In this document: piece by piece, positions 1 to 11,070 of the stretch | How positions within the stretch are numbered: position 1 is the first letter of the stretch | Layout of the letters: every line of letters starts with the position of its first letter | NCBI GenBank assembly: GCA_963556195.1 | Contig: OY744525.1 | Span: 26,637,913 to 26,701,912, forward strand | DNA: 64,000 bases | From: Sepiola atlantica | Taxonomy: Eukaryota > Mollusca > Cephalopoda > Sepiida > Sepiolidae | Reading direction: 5' to 3' | Translations under genes and position numbers: made by a program | Notes under the pieces: model-generated | The model's input: the letters and a program-made list of their open reading frames with translations, nothing else | The model's database searches: none | Told to the model about the DNA's origin: nothing

Positions 1-869
1 TATATAAGTAAGCAAAGTTCATTTATATTCCAACATCCAAGATTTTTCTGATTTTTCTTACAAAACATTTCCAAAACAAATACATTTCAGTGCAAATTAT
101 TTTACGAACTGTTTCGCTTAAAGTAAACCAAGCAACATTATTATGTCAATATTGGATCTGTTCACCTCAAGCTCGTCAGAAAAGTATATAAAAAGTTCTT
201 AATTTGAAAAAATTATACAACTTAGATGTGACATGATAGACAAACGTTTTCTTAAGTTTTTTTCTCGCAATAATTAAGTCAGCTAGGAACTTTGTTAGAC
301 TGAGGCATGTTCCGTTTACGACGCAACCAGCACTGGCAGCTTAAGAAATTGATAAAAAAGATTTCTACATATTCCTAAGTGTGTCCGACTTTAAATAATG
401 ATTAAGATTTTGTTTTAATATTTACTAGCTCATTAATTTCTTAATGTTATTCGCATATCACAACAGGATGTACAATAATTTGAAGAAAAAACTATTTACT
501 ATGTTCCTTTGATAAAATGCTACAAAGGGCCTTTCTTACACTCTTGTACTTTTCGTGACTGAATTGTAGATTCTTCTCATGATAAGTTAACTCTCTTCCC
601 TGAAAACACATAACGCCAATACTAATCTTTTATACCAATGCAGAAAAATCCTCTCACATATAAAAGTAATGCTATTAGATTACTTATGACAAGAAACAAA
701 CATTCGCTTTTAAGCAAGTTCTCGTGATTATACAGCATCTTTTTTACTTTATTTTTTCTTTTTTACTGAGAATAAACTCAACCTTTTCACTTTATTATTT
801 CTTATTATAAATTCTTACTTGCACCAAATATTGATAACATTAGTCAAATTTATGAATCGTAATACAAAC
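1..869. other. AT-rich stretch without recognised gene
   Basis: I see no coding homology here. Positions about 60-210 resemble 22245-22400 (shared segments around ATTATGTCAATATTGG and a TCAGAAAA motif), so part of it is probably an old dispersed repeat. Confidence 0.4.
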
Positions 870-1140
870 AAAATCAAATTAGGATTGTGTGTTAATACGC
901 ATAAAATTAGTTTGGACAATAAACAAAAATCGATTAATTATTTTACTATTTATTCTGGGTTTATTTATCACAATGTCCTTCGATGTCCTTCCCGTTTCGA
1001 TGTTCGTAAGAGGATACGAAGAGAAAAACAATACATTTAAACGTGTTTCTAAAAATTGTATTCACCAAAATTACTTTCTTTAACGATTTGATAACTATTA
1101 AGAACGCTTCTATTTTTAAATAGAACGTGTTTGTAAAAAT
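870..1140 (+). repeat. Dispersed repeat, uninterrupted copy
   Basis: The segment with GTGTTTCTAAAAAT followed by TACTTTCTTTAA and AAGAACGCTTC is found again at 2862-2945 and 3769-3880, where the two halves are separated by a foldback element. This copy therefore serves as the empty site for that insertion. The short open frames here have no recognisable homology. Confidence 0.5.
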
Positions 1141-2340
1141 AATATTTACAAAGAAGCATAACCCCCTCCCCTCAAATCCAACTCTTCCTCACCTCGGTAG
1201 GGCCGTAGAAACGTGGTAGTATGAGAGCTATGTCATATGGAACTGCGGTTCCTGGCAGGGCTACTCATGGCGGACAGGTTTGACACCAAGCAGTATTAGG
1301 GTCACAACCTGGCTAATAGGGCTCTGGTAAAAATCAATGACGAGTCAGCTTCAGGAACTGTCGTCCTCTGGTCGTCTCTGTTTCTGCATGTGGTAAACAA
1401 ATATGTGTCAAGTGCAGAACTGCAAATCAATGGAGTAAGTGACAATGTTGCTTCTGCGCTATTCTTTTGTGTGTTCTGGGCCAAACCTTCCCTGACTTTG
1501 CATGCAACCGCTGAGCCTTGCTGCACATGATTTCGTGATTAGAAACCTGCAATCTTGTAGGTTTAACGAATAGTTGCGACCCACGAGGACTTCATGCAGA
1601 CCTTACAACCCTGAGGCACGATCTTCGTGAGTTCTATGCAAAAGTCCGACTCGCTTAACAAAAACAATAAGCAGCAGCAGCAGCTAACATTTTTATTTGC
1701 TTTCTTTTCCCCATTCAGATTTATTAATCAGAAGAAAAAAAAACTTAATACAATGATTTTACATTAAATATCGATTTTTTTTTCACCGTAGAAATAGAGA
1801 GAGACTGGGTGGGTAGAAGAATGAAAACCTTTTTTATTCTATTTTCTGTCTGTGGAGATTTTCCTTTCACAGATTTGGTACACTTTGTGCGTTAAAAATA
1901 ATCCAGTATGGTTTTTAACTTCTCGCTATTACTGTTGAAATTAACAATTTTTTCGAGTACACCACCTAAGTCTTTTTCGAAAATCCAACATCGTCAGTTG
2001 TAGTAATGGTTATGTTGTATCCGACATAAGTCTGAGTTCTCGTTATCAATGTTGTGTGCGAATAAGTTTGAATTCCTCGTCGCCAATGTTGTGACCTTGA
2101 AAGGCAGATAATAAATAAGCCAATATGGTGGTGTATTAACAAGATTGTGTATTTACAGAAGTACAGAAAGAAGATTGTTCGTCTTTCGTCGTAGGTTCCT
2201 CTATACATAATGTCTAGAAGAGTCCATATAGTCACGAAATAGGGTAGATCACCATAACACCATAACAATTACTGAAATGAAAAATAAACGATCAATAATA
2301 ATAATTATTATTACCTAATGTAATAATACAAATTGTCGGT
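1141..2340. other. Unclassified stretch, moderately GC-rich at 1165-1680
   Basis: Positions 1165-1680 are clearly less AT-rich than their surroundings and end in a short (CAG)n at 1672-1684, which suggests a fragment of an old retroelement. No conserved protein motif is visible on either strand. The rest to 2340 is AT-rich with nothing recognisable. Confidence 0.35.
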
Positions 2341-2342
2341 TT

Positions 2343-2436
<94 letters not shown>
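2341..2436. repeat. (CT)n-(TA)n microsatellite
   Basis: A CT run passes directly into a long TA run. It abuts the small foldback at 2441-2608. Confidence 0.95.
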
Positions 2437-2440
<4 letters not shown>

Positions 2441-2608
2441 GGAATAAAGGATAAGCAAATCAACAACTAGCAAAAATAAACTCAAAAACACATATTGAAT
2501 AGTTCTACCAAAATATTTCGATCGTTTATAATACGATCATCCTCGGTAGGTAACAGAACTTATTAAAGTTAAACTTTTGCTAGTTGTTGATTTGCTTATC
2601 CTTTATTC
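2441..2608. repeat. Small foldback element, ~168 bp
   Basis: Arms at 2441-2475 and 2575-2608 are near-perfect inverted copies (AAAGGATAAGCAAATCAACA against its complement). The centre (2502-2549) can fold into a hammerhead-like shape on the minus strand. The class is unknown; it could be a MITE or a piece of a larger SINE or Penelope-like repeat. Confidence 0.7.
2502..2549 (-). ncRNA. Hammerhead-like RNA motif, imperfect core
   Basis: Read on the minus strand, CTACC (2549-2545) can pair with GGTAG at the other end. Between them lie a GAGGA segment, a 6-bp stem GATCGT/ACGATC and then GAAA, the order expected for a hammerhead. The CUGANGA box is altered (CCGAGGA plus one extra base) and there is no real stem III. 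This is a suggestive shape rather than a credible active ribozyme. Confidence 0.25.
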
Positions 2609-2652
2609 AATTTTTATTTTTACATTTTGTCTGAAACATTGTTTCTTTTTTC

Positions 2653-2654
<2 letters not shown>

Positions 2655-2690
<36 letters not shown>
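2655..2690. repeat. (TA)n microsatellite
   Basis: Pure TA run, directly next to the SINE/hammerhead fragment at 2691-2800, where it may act as that repeat's tail. Confidence 0.9.
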
Positions 2691-2691
<1 letters not shown>

Positions 2692-2800
2692 CCATCCACA
2701 TACAGACTGTTTAGCTGCATCACAGCTCTTCAGTGCGGCTAGATCAGTTAGTGCCTCAAGCCGGGATTGAAACTCAACCGTAATACCGGATAAGATGTGT
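2691..2800 (-). repeat. tRNA-like SINE fragment with hammerhead relic
   Basis: On the minus strand, 2800-2755 contains a B-box-like GTTTCAATCCC and the phrase CCCGGCTTGAGG, also found at 32588-32670. It is followed after about 20 bases by a hammerhead-like segment and then by (TA)n. This is the same repeat family as 32588-32900, but the order of the tRNA-like part and the hammerhead differs between the two copies. Confidence 0.55.
2696..2738 (-). ncRNA. Hammerhead ribozyme relic, family C
   Basis: On the minus strand the parts are: stem I CCGCA (2738-2734) with TGTGG (2700-2696); core CTGAAGA (2733-2727); stem II GCTG..CAGC (2726-2714); and a short stem III ACA..TGT (2710-2702), with A at the cleavage position (2701). 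The conserved GAA after stem II reads TAA here, because plus position 2713 is A. That change should abolish activity. The copy at 32832-32874 keeps GAAA. Confidence 0.5.
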
Positions 2801-2941
2801 GTGTGTGTGTTAATAAGAATAAAAGTTGCTTGCAGTTATTTTTTTAAATCAATTTATTATTTCATTCGTTTTTCAGGTCCTATTTCGATATTCGTAAGAT
2901 AGGAAGAGAAAAACAATAAATGTAATTGTGTTTCTAAAAAT

Positions 2942-3768
2942 GGTCCTATTGTCTCAGTACACCTTACACTAGTTCACCCAACAACAACAATGAGATTCTA
3001 CTTAGTACATGTAAACACCCTGAAAAACTTCTCAGTAAGAATGAAAAAAAGGCTTTTGAGTGGGGGATCAGTTTAGCATATAAATTTAACGTAAAATGAT
3101 CACCCACTTTCCAACCAGATAGTGTTTTACCGTCATGTTATCAATTTCTGGTTTTAGTGATTTCTTAGTTATTTTTATTTTATTTTATTTTTTTGGAGGG
3201 GAGGGGGGTGATTGTCTATTGCCACCCAGACTTAGGATTAGTGGTATGGTTAAAGGAGGCATATAATATTCTGGAGGTTGTCTATTGCCATCAGGGTTAG
3301 TGATAGGGTTATGGGAGGGAAGTAATAGTTTTTTTACCCCCAAGTTTTTCAGGTTTTTTCTTAGAAATTACCCTTTTTAAAATGATGAAAAGTAATTATT
3401 TTTTTCATTACATGTTAACTTTTTCAGCATTAACCCCCTACTCTCAAAAAATAAAATAAAACACACACACAATTTATCTTCCTTAACAAAAAAAACGTTA
3501 TATGTCCTTAAAACGCTATCTGGTTAGAAACTGCTGACCCGGAAATGGGTTATCATTTTACGTTTAATTTATATGCAAAACTGATCTGCCATTCTAAATT
3601 CTAAAATAATTGGGGGGGTTTATGGGGTTTTTTAATCTTTTTTTACAGCTAAGTTTTTCCGGGTGTTTACATGTAATCTCCTACAAAAAGTATAATTTCG
3701 TTTTTGTTTTTTTTGGAAAGGAAGTAATTAGCATGAAGTGTATATGTACAAATTTAGCCTAAAAATGA
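2942..3768. mobile_element. Foldback element (family A), interrupts a dispersed repeat
   Basis: Arms at about 2988-3130 and 3506-3700 are inverted copies: ATGTAAACACC...AAAACTT and ATCAGTTT.GCATATAAAT pair with complements on the right. Flanking sequence on both sides (2862-2941 and 3769-3880) rejoins to match the uninterrupted repeat at 870-1140. There is no coding capacity. The interior carries G-rich tracts and CTATTGCCA-type repeats. Exact termini and target duplication cannot be fixed by eye. Confidence 0.6.
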
Positions 3769-3879
3769 TATTTTCGAAAATGACTTTCTTTAATAATTTA
3801 AATAACTCTTCATAACACTTCTGCTTTTAAAGAAAATGTCTTCTTAAAAATCATATTTACAAACATTTTGAAGGTTAAA

Positions 3880-4530
3880 CAAATATTTTACACAATGAAA
3901 TTTTTGGTTTCAACTTCGAATTTTTCTTTTCATCTTTCTGATGGTGATGGTGATGGTGATGGTGATGGTTAATACTTTGGGGTGTATTCTTCAACCAGTG
4001 AGGTTTGGCTCAGTAGTAGACGACCCAATTTTGAATCTTGCTAGGTTCAGCCATGCTGATGAGTCATAAGACGACAAAACACGTGTATGTGGATAATTAT
4101 ATTTTTCAATATATGGGAGCATCACATTGGTGAAGGAAAAATTATTCCCACCTGGCATTTAGGTAAAATGCGTTTCTGTACAAATAATTGAATTGGATGT
4201 CACCAAAAGCGAGAATGATAAAAGCATATATCACTGCGATATATTTCTGTATTCCTTTTGTTGCTGTTGCTACACAGACAGAATGACTGATTGGGTTGTC
4301 TTAAACTACTACAAAAATCCCTTGATGAAGATTCAATCGACTACCGATATTTAGATATGTGTTTCTATAGGTCGGCTATTATATGTTCAATTGAAAAATC
4401 AGTGTCTCTACTAAAAGTCTCTGTTAACATATTAGCAACGTTATCAACTGACCAAAATATCTTCCGTTGGTTTACTCAGAAAAGTCTCCTCCAACACCCT
4501 CTGAGATGGCTATTTCATACCTAAATCAGA
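3880..4530. other. No gene; short (GGTGAT)n and a hammerhead relic
   Basis: A GGTGAT microsatellite occupies about 3940-3970, and a hammerhead-like segment lies at 4051-4093. The open frame at 4291-4524 has no recognisable homology. Confidence 0.4.
4051..4093 (+). ncRNA. Hammerhead ribozyme relic, family B
   Basis: CCATG, then the exact core CTGATGA (4056-4062), stem II GTC/GAC, and then GACA where GAAA is expected. A palindromic ACACGTGT stem III and TGTGG follow, and TGTGG can pair with CCATG (two wobbles). It resembles the well-formed motif at 33441-33489 but the second core box is damaged. Confidence 0.4.
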
Positions 4531-4805
4531 CCGACACAGTCTTGGGCAATGGGCATGCTGTGGCGGCATGGCCTTGTTCTCTGACGGTCTGAGGTATGGT
4601 CCTGTGCAGTTCTAAGAGGTCCACCTTCCCAGGCTTTATCTTCTCGCCCTTTGGGAAGGGATTAGTTTATTGCTAATCGCCTGAGGCGCACCATACCGGG
4701 GAATGCCGAGGAGGCTGTGCAGACAATTTTTGTTTGGACACAGTGCTCTTTCTCTAGAGAGCTGGCTTTTTAAATTCCACTTTCCTGACCGCAATTGTGT
4801 TTTAG
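4531..4805 (+). repeat. snRNA-headed SINE family, body fragment
   Basis: Contains the family body landmarks TCCTGTGCAGTTCTA.GAGGTC, ACCGGGGAATGCCGA and CACAGTGCTC...GAGCTGGCTTTTTAAA, but lacks the U2-like head. It belongs to the older subgroup that has TGAGGTATGGT upstream of the body, also seen at 8300 and 14010. Confidence 0.8.
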
Positions 4806-4857
4806 AGAGATGACACCTAGCAAAATGTTGAGACCTGTGTGGTGCAATTTAAAAAAA

Positions 4858-4859
<2 letters not shown>

Positions 4860-4893
<34 letters not shown>
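4860..4893. repeat. (TA)n microsatellite
   Basis: Pure TA run at the start of the dispersed repeat that follows. Confidence 0.9.
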
Positions 4894-4895
<2 letters not shown>

Positions 4896-5200
4896 CAAAA
4901 ACTACTCGCCCTCCAGACAGCAATTACTGAGAAAGTAGTTTTCTTTACAGAAAAAAAAATAATTTCTATTTGATATTTTTGTAATTTAGAGGAAAACAAC
5001 AAAAATATAGTTGTCGTAGTGTTATTTGATATATTCCAATGTTAGGGAAATTTACTGTGCATGAACATAGTCAAATTTTATTTATTAGAGAAAAAACAAC
5101 AAAAAATGTTAATTGATATGGTCTTTAAGATATTCAAAGTCGAGGAATTGGATTTTGTTTCAACATAAAAATGAAAAAGTAATTCCTCATTAAAAACTGG
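4893..5200 (+). repeat. Dispersed repeat R, copy 1
   Basis: About 300 bp matching 38675-38970 in the same orientation. Landmarks are AGCAAAAACTAC, TTATTTGATATATTCCAAT, ACTGTGCATGAACAT and ATATGGTCTTTAAGATATTC. It has no coding potential and the family class is unknown. Confidence 0.8.
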
Positions 5201-5720
5201 TTATATAATAAAATGAACAAATGAAAGAGTGGAATGTTGATTGGTCAAATAAAACAATTTCATATTACTGAGTTATTCACACTGGTTACTTTGTGTCTTT
5301 CGCCTTTATTATTAAAGACAGAAAAAAAGACTTCATGAATAGTAAAAAAAAGTTTTGTTGTAATTTAGAAAGATTAGAGGAGGTCTTTCTTTTCTTTTTC
5401 ATAACCAATGTTAAAGTTATCATCATCATCATCAGGTTTTTTAGGATATTCACACATAATCGGCTAGAAAGTAGAATTTCATTTTGAGGGGAGGGTGTCA
5501 ATCTACAATAACACCCAAACTTTTAATATTTTTTATTTAAGCCTTAAAAATAAGATATTTAATTAGCCAAGTTTAAAGAAGTTATTTAATTTTCACAAAT
5601 CAATCGTTTAAAATTAAAATTAAAAAAAAGGGATTTATAGTTAAAAAAAATATATGATTAACGAAATAAAGTATGGATAAATTTGTATATTAACAGTCTC
5701 CGCTAAACCCCAGCCCAAAT
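5201..5720. other. No recognised gene
   Basis: AT-rich; a short (ATC)n at 5420-5434. Open frames at 5286-5501 on both strands have no recognisable homology. Confidence 0.4.
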
Positions 5721-6215
5721 GAAATTCTGCTTTATAAGGCGATTACGTGTGACGAGTGAACACTGGAAAACGGAAAGACGAAAAAAACAAAACAATTACT
5801 TTAGAATTTAGAGTGAGCGATCAGTTTCATATATATTTAATGTAAAATGATCCTCCATCTCTGGACGATTCTTACTTCTTAGGGGAATCAATCAATTTTT
5901 TTTAACCACTACCCCTATATCCGAGTGGCAAGATCGCAAAACCACATGTAAAGTAGACACATCCCCCCCCCCCAAAAAAAAAAAACAAAAACGCTACGGA
6001 TTTAACTCCTATAGCCAAAATCAAAGAATTTAGTTAACTGCCCTAAAACGCTAGAATGATCCGGAGATGAGGTGATCATTTTAAATTAAATGTATGTATG
6101 AATCTGATCCCTACTCTAAATTCTAAAATAAGCGTTTTTTTCTTCTTTCCGTCAAGTTTTTAAGGGTGTTAATACGTAATCGCTTAAAAAAGAAGAATCT
6201 ATTTTTTGGTTTTCT
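5721..6215. mobile_element. Foldback element (family A), copy 2
   Basis: Left arm about 5735-5870 and right arm about 6066-6200 are diverged inverted copies (TTTAGAATTTAGAGT...GATCAGTTTC against GATCCCTACTCTAAATTCTAAA). They share these phrases with the element at 2942-3768. It is non-coding. Confidence 0.55.
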
Positions 6216-7003
6216 GGAAGGTGGGGTGGTTTAGCAGAGGATGTTTATCTACACTAATGCTACAAATCTATTTTTTCGTAATTTGGACAGAATAGTAAAA
6301 AGTCGGTTTGTAAACAAAACATTAAATTTATTGTTATTTATTTATTTTTCACAGAAAATGTAAAAACTACGAAAATTAAATGCTAGAATAAATTAAAAAA
6401 GCCTTTTCTAAAGCGTTTAGTTATAAAATTATGTTTAAAATTCTATATCAGGAATAATGAATGCTGTTTTTTTAGGTAAAAACTATGCTTTAAAAAATGA
6501 GGTATATAAAAATAATTAGTAAATAAAAAAAAATGTGTTGCTTGTCGATTGTTGTGTGGGGGCGACGGAGAAGAATTAGAAATAAATAATTTGTCAACAA
6601 AAATTATTCCCTTTGCAGGAGGGAAGGGGCGCATGTCCTTTGAAAAGTAATGAACATTGTTTCGATTTTTTTGTCATTTTTTGTTATCACTTTAATTAAT
6701 TACTGGTAATATAAACAAAACTATTCCATAAATATAAGCAAATAGGACAATCAAATTATAATTTAATAGCAGCAAACAATTATTTATTTTGAACTGTTTA
6801 AAAATACAATGATGCAAATTAGGTAAACAAAAGATTGTGTTTGCAACTTTGCTTGACTATATATATATATATATATATATATATTGCCTGTACATTTTTA
6901 TAACTTATTACCTAGCTCTACTCACGTATTGAAGTAAATACTGAAAATCGATACATGAAATATTATATTTTCTAATAATATTTTATGTGGATATATGAAA
7001 TGA

Positions 7004-7087
<84 letters not shown>

Positions 7088-7285
7088 AAGACAAGTTCAA
7101 AGATTATAACTTTAGTTTATACAACTAAAAGGAGACAAAAAACATTGATTCAATTATATAAATATAGACAAATGAAAATCTATTTGATAGATTTTTTGTT
7201 TCATTTGCAATATATTCCTTCTTTGAAAAATGAATCCATCTTTTTTTATATACACATTTGAGTTTTGAATCTAATTATTATAACT
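6216..7285. other. AT-rich, no gene; two (TA)n tracts
   Basis: (TA)n tracts lie at 6860-6884 and about 7010-7087. I see nothing else that can be classified. Confidence 0.45.
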
Positions 7286-7672
7286 TGCCACTCAGCCTTT
7301 TGGTTAGGAAGAAAGTGTAGTATCTGTTCCAATGGATACTCCAACCTATTAACCGGTGTAGTCTTGTCCTTCGGGGCTTGATTCTGCCGGTCTGTGGGTT
7401 TGTCCTGTGCAATTCTAGGATGTTCACCCTCGCAGGTTTTGCCTCCCCTTTTTGGGGAGGAGTAAGTTTATTGCTTACTGCCTGAGGCGCCCCTACCGGG
7501 AATGCTGACGGGATTGCCCAGGCAATTTTTACTGGCCAGAGTGCTCACCTTCTCGGGCGCTGGCTTTTCAAATCCCACTTTCCCGACCCGACCTTGGGTC
7601 ACATCTCACCTTGTGGGAGTAAGATAAAACTGGCCTTGTGCCTAACCTCCTGGGGAGGTAAATAAATTTCCA
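7286..7672 (+). repeat. snRNA-headed SINE, nearly full length
   Basis: It begins with a damaged U2-like head (CCTTTTGG, then AGTGTAGTATCTGTTCC), followed by the family body: a rule-breaking inverted pair around ACCGGTG/CGGTCTGTGGG, TGTGCAATTCTAGGA, CTACCGGGAATGC and the tail CTTGTGCCTAACCTCC with AGGTAAATAAAT. It is non-coding. The head ends where the U2 resemblance stops, just after CTGTTC. Confidence 0.8.
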
Positions 7673-8254
7673 TAAAAAATAAGACAAAAAAAGGAAAAAT
7701 GGGGCAAAAAAAGAAAATAAGGTTTCTTGATTTAGTTGATCATTTTTGTTTTATGTGTTTGTGATAATAATTCCATTGTTAACAAATTGATAAGATTTTT
7801 TTTGTGTGCTGAAGACGCGATTATGGACAATAAAAATATGTGAAAAAATATGTGCACAATAATATTTTAGATGTTCAATTTTGGGAGCATGATCACAAAA
7901 TATCAATTATGTCAAAAATATTGTAACTTCCGGGCAACGCCGGTCACGTTCAGCCAGTAATATATGTCTTTTTATTTTCATTTTTGTTCTGCCTAGGGTT
8001 TTAAAAACTATACAGTTTGTCCTGTTTATTTTTACCAAATTATTTTTTTTTTAATCGAATATTTAGAGTTAAATTAAATTTTTACGGTTTTGTTTGGTTT
8101 TTAATTACTAATTGGAGCAATTTGTTATAAAACAATAACTAATTTCGTTACGATAATTTTTTCTATCTATTTTTATAAAATATTGGATGTAGATAGCTTC
8201 AGGGGGTTAACCTGCATTCTGTTTTTTATACCAGTTGATGATACGTCTTCGACA
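7673..8254. other. No recognised gene
   Basis: AT-rich sequence without motif or repeat relationship that I can see. Confidence 0.4.
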
Positions 8255-8530
8255 ATCGGTCGACAGAGTCTGAGCCATTTTTGAGTTGGTGCCTTTGCTT
8301 CTGTCGGACTGAGGTATGGTTCTATGCAGTTCTAGAAGGTCAACCTTCCCAGGCATTACTTTTTCTCTTTGCAAAGGGGTTAATTTATTGCTAATAGCAT
8401 GAGCCGCCCCTACCGGGAATACCGACGGGACTACTCAGGCATTCTTTGTAGGCCAGAGTTCACACACCTTCCGCCCTTGTGTCACATCTTTTCGTGGTGG
8501 TGGTGGTGGTGGTGGTGGTGGGGGGGGGGT
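8255..8530 (+). repeat. snRNA-headed SINE family, older subgroup, headless
   Basis: Body landmarks GGACTGAGGTATGGTTC, GCAGTTCTAGAAGGTC and CCCCTACCGGGAATACCGA are present. It ends in a (GGT)n/(G)n tract at about 8493-8530 instead of the usual tail. Confidence 0.75.
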
Positions 8531-9300
8531 AATAAATACCAACTTTCAATCTTTTAATACATGAAGATTTTCTAAGAATTTTTAAGCTAGAAATGTCCTT
8601 CTATTTGGCAGTTTAAATGCTTCCAAATTCCTTTCAAATTTCAAACGGCGACAAAGTAATCCATTTTAACAAAAAGTTAAAATGGTTAACATGTTTATGA
8701 ATGAACTGAAATGCATTTTGGTGGATTTCATTCTTTAAGTAAAGTATTTTTTAAATAGTTTTTTTTTTATTTTCGTTTTATTCCTCAGCTATTGATTTTG
8801 ATTTCAATAAACATTCGATTAACGCTAAAATTAAAAAAAAAAAGGATGAATTCAATGTGTAAGTCACATAGTTGCGAGAAAAACACACAGACACACGTGA
8901 AGTTGGCTTATAATTTTATTAATATAGAGATATAATATAAGGACTTGTCTAGTATGAATCTATCTCAGCATTTATTTAAGTTAATGTATTGAGTTGTCAA
9001 CTAAATTCCCGACATTTTTTTTGTGTGTTTGCTTTTTTTTATTTTGGAATCTATTTTTTTTTTTTTTTCAAAGTTAGTTTAAGCTTATTTCTGTTTATGT
9101 TCAGCTCATTAAAATGGAATGTCAAGTTAAGAAAAGGAACATTTTCGACACCCCATTTTTTTTTTTTTTTGCTTATATTGAGGAGAGGGAACTTTTTTTT
9201 TTCTACCAACGAGATATTGAAAAATCTTGTCGAACGTTTGGAAGAAGTTGTAAGCAACAATGGAGAATAATTATTAACTAATTCTGTGAGTTTTTGTTGA
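8531..9300. other. No recognised gene; poly-T tracts
   Basis: Long T runs at 9052-9069 and 9156-9170. The open frames at 8989-9270 are products of those tracts. Confidence 0.4.
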
Positions 9301-9308
9301 ACCTTTTA

Positions 9309-9344
9309 AATTTAAATTTAAATTTAAATTTAAATTTAAATTGA
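9309..9344. repeat. (TTTAAA)n microsatellite
   Basis: Six units of a self-complementary hexamer. Confidence 0.9.
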
Positions 9345-9727
9345 CAAAAAAAAACAGTGGGAACTTAGTTGCGAATCCAATATTTAAATAAACGGATATG
9401 AAAAATTATCTAAATTTATAATCAGTTGTAACAAATAAAAGAATTACTAAGAATTTCCTTCAAAATTTAAAAAATTACAAAATTTAAAGAAATAAAAATC
9501 ATATACTAAATCATTACACTGGAGTTTTTTATGCTACTTGGGAGAGACATTTTTGAGAAAAAAAGAGAAATATTAATCTAACGAAAAAATATGCACAAAT
9601 ACTAAAATTATATTTGAAACTAGCTGTATACATATTGATGGGTAATATCAAAAATATATTTTCTCTACTAAATTCCTTCTGACATGATTATTCTGGGTGT
9701 GTTGTGACACACCTGATTGCCAATTAT

Positions 9728-10240
9728 TGAAGTGAGTTTATTTATTTTATATATACCTTTTAATTTACATACCTAGCCCCATCATGATATCCCATTGTTA
9801 TATCAAAATTTGTGGATTGGACTTTTATCTATATATTTTTATTATGATACAATATAGATTTTCTTCAATATTTTATAACTTTTAGATAATTTTAGTAGAA
9901 TAATTGAATGGTTTATGTTTACGATTCTCTATTTTCAAATTTATTTTAATTTTTATTTTGTGTGATTATTTCTCTCACTCTCTTTTTGGACATTTACTTA
10001 TTTTATATATACTTGTTAATTTACATACCTCTTCTCTATCGTTACATCAAAATATTTTGTTTGCTCTTTAATCCATGTATTATTATTATGATACGATATA
10101 GATTTTCTTCAATATTTTGTGATATTTAGATCATTTTGGTAGAATAATACAATGGTTTATCTGTTTTATATTTTCTTCTTTCTTTTTTCATTTTGATGTG
10201 ATTGTCTCTCTCATCTTTTTGGGAGATTTCTTTATTTCTA
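9728..10240 (+). repeat. Two-copy tandem repeat, unit ~260 bp
   Basis: Unit 1 (about 9730-9990) and unit 2 (about 9993-10235) share TTTATTTTATATATAC, TTTACATACCT, ATAGATTTTCTTCAATATTTT and GAATAAT..AATGGTTTAT in order. A weaker third relative of the unit's end lies at 15720-15800. It is non-coding. Confidence 0.75.
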
Positions 10241-10241
10241 A

Positions 10242-10262
10242 TTGAATTTAGTAATCAGTGCT

Positions 10263-10341
<79 letters not shown>

Positions 10342-10531
10342 GATAAATATATATATATATATATATAATAGATAAATATATATATATATATATATAATAG
10401 ATAAATATATATGCATATATATATAATACATAAATATATATGCATATATATACATACATAAATATATATGCATATATATATACATACATAAATGTATATG
10501 CATATATATATACATACATAAATATATATGC

Positions 10532-10562
<31 letters not shown>

Positions 10563-10671
10563 CATAAATATATATGCATATATATATACATACATACATA
10601 AATATATATGCATATATATATACATACATAGGCATACATACATATATATAAATATATATATATACATACAC

Positions 10672-10704
<33 letters not shown>

Positions 10705-10876
10705 CATATATATACATACATATACATACATATATATACATATATATACATATATACATATATATACATATATACATATATATATATACATATATATATA
10801 CATATATACATATATATATACATATATACATATATATATATACATATATATATATATTTATATATATATATACATT

Positions 10877-10922
<46 letters not shown>

Positions 10923-11070
10923 TTTATACATACATAGTTAGTGCTCAACTAAACTGAGTTAGAAGCCCAGTAAGCTGGTTTATAAGAAGGCTGAAACGAC
11001 CCAGTAGGCAAGTCTATTCACTCGGTTTTGATTGGTTGCTAGTCCATAAATAGATATTCTATATAATAAA
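10242..11070 (+). repeat. Dispersed repeat interrupted by a long TA/TACA array
   Basis: GAATTTAGTAATCAGTGCT (10242-10261) and GCTCAACTAAACTGAG...AAGCTGGTTTATAAGAA (10942-11000) match the contiguous copy at 13350-13545. In that copy they are separated by only about 25 bases. Confidence 0.65.
10262..10935. repeat. (TA)n / (TACA)n / TATATGCA array, ~670 bp
   Basis: It starts as pure TA, passes into ~38-40 bp units of TA runs with ATAGATAAA or ACATACATAAA plus TATATGCA, then into mixed TACA/TATA. The tyrosine/isoleucine-rich open frames on both strands are products of the repeat. Confidence 0.95.

Noticed and set aside
10248..10948. Long Tyr/Ile-rich open frames on both strands
   Set aside because: They are translations of a TA/TACA microsatellite with no codon bias or homology.
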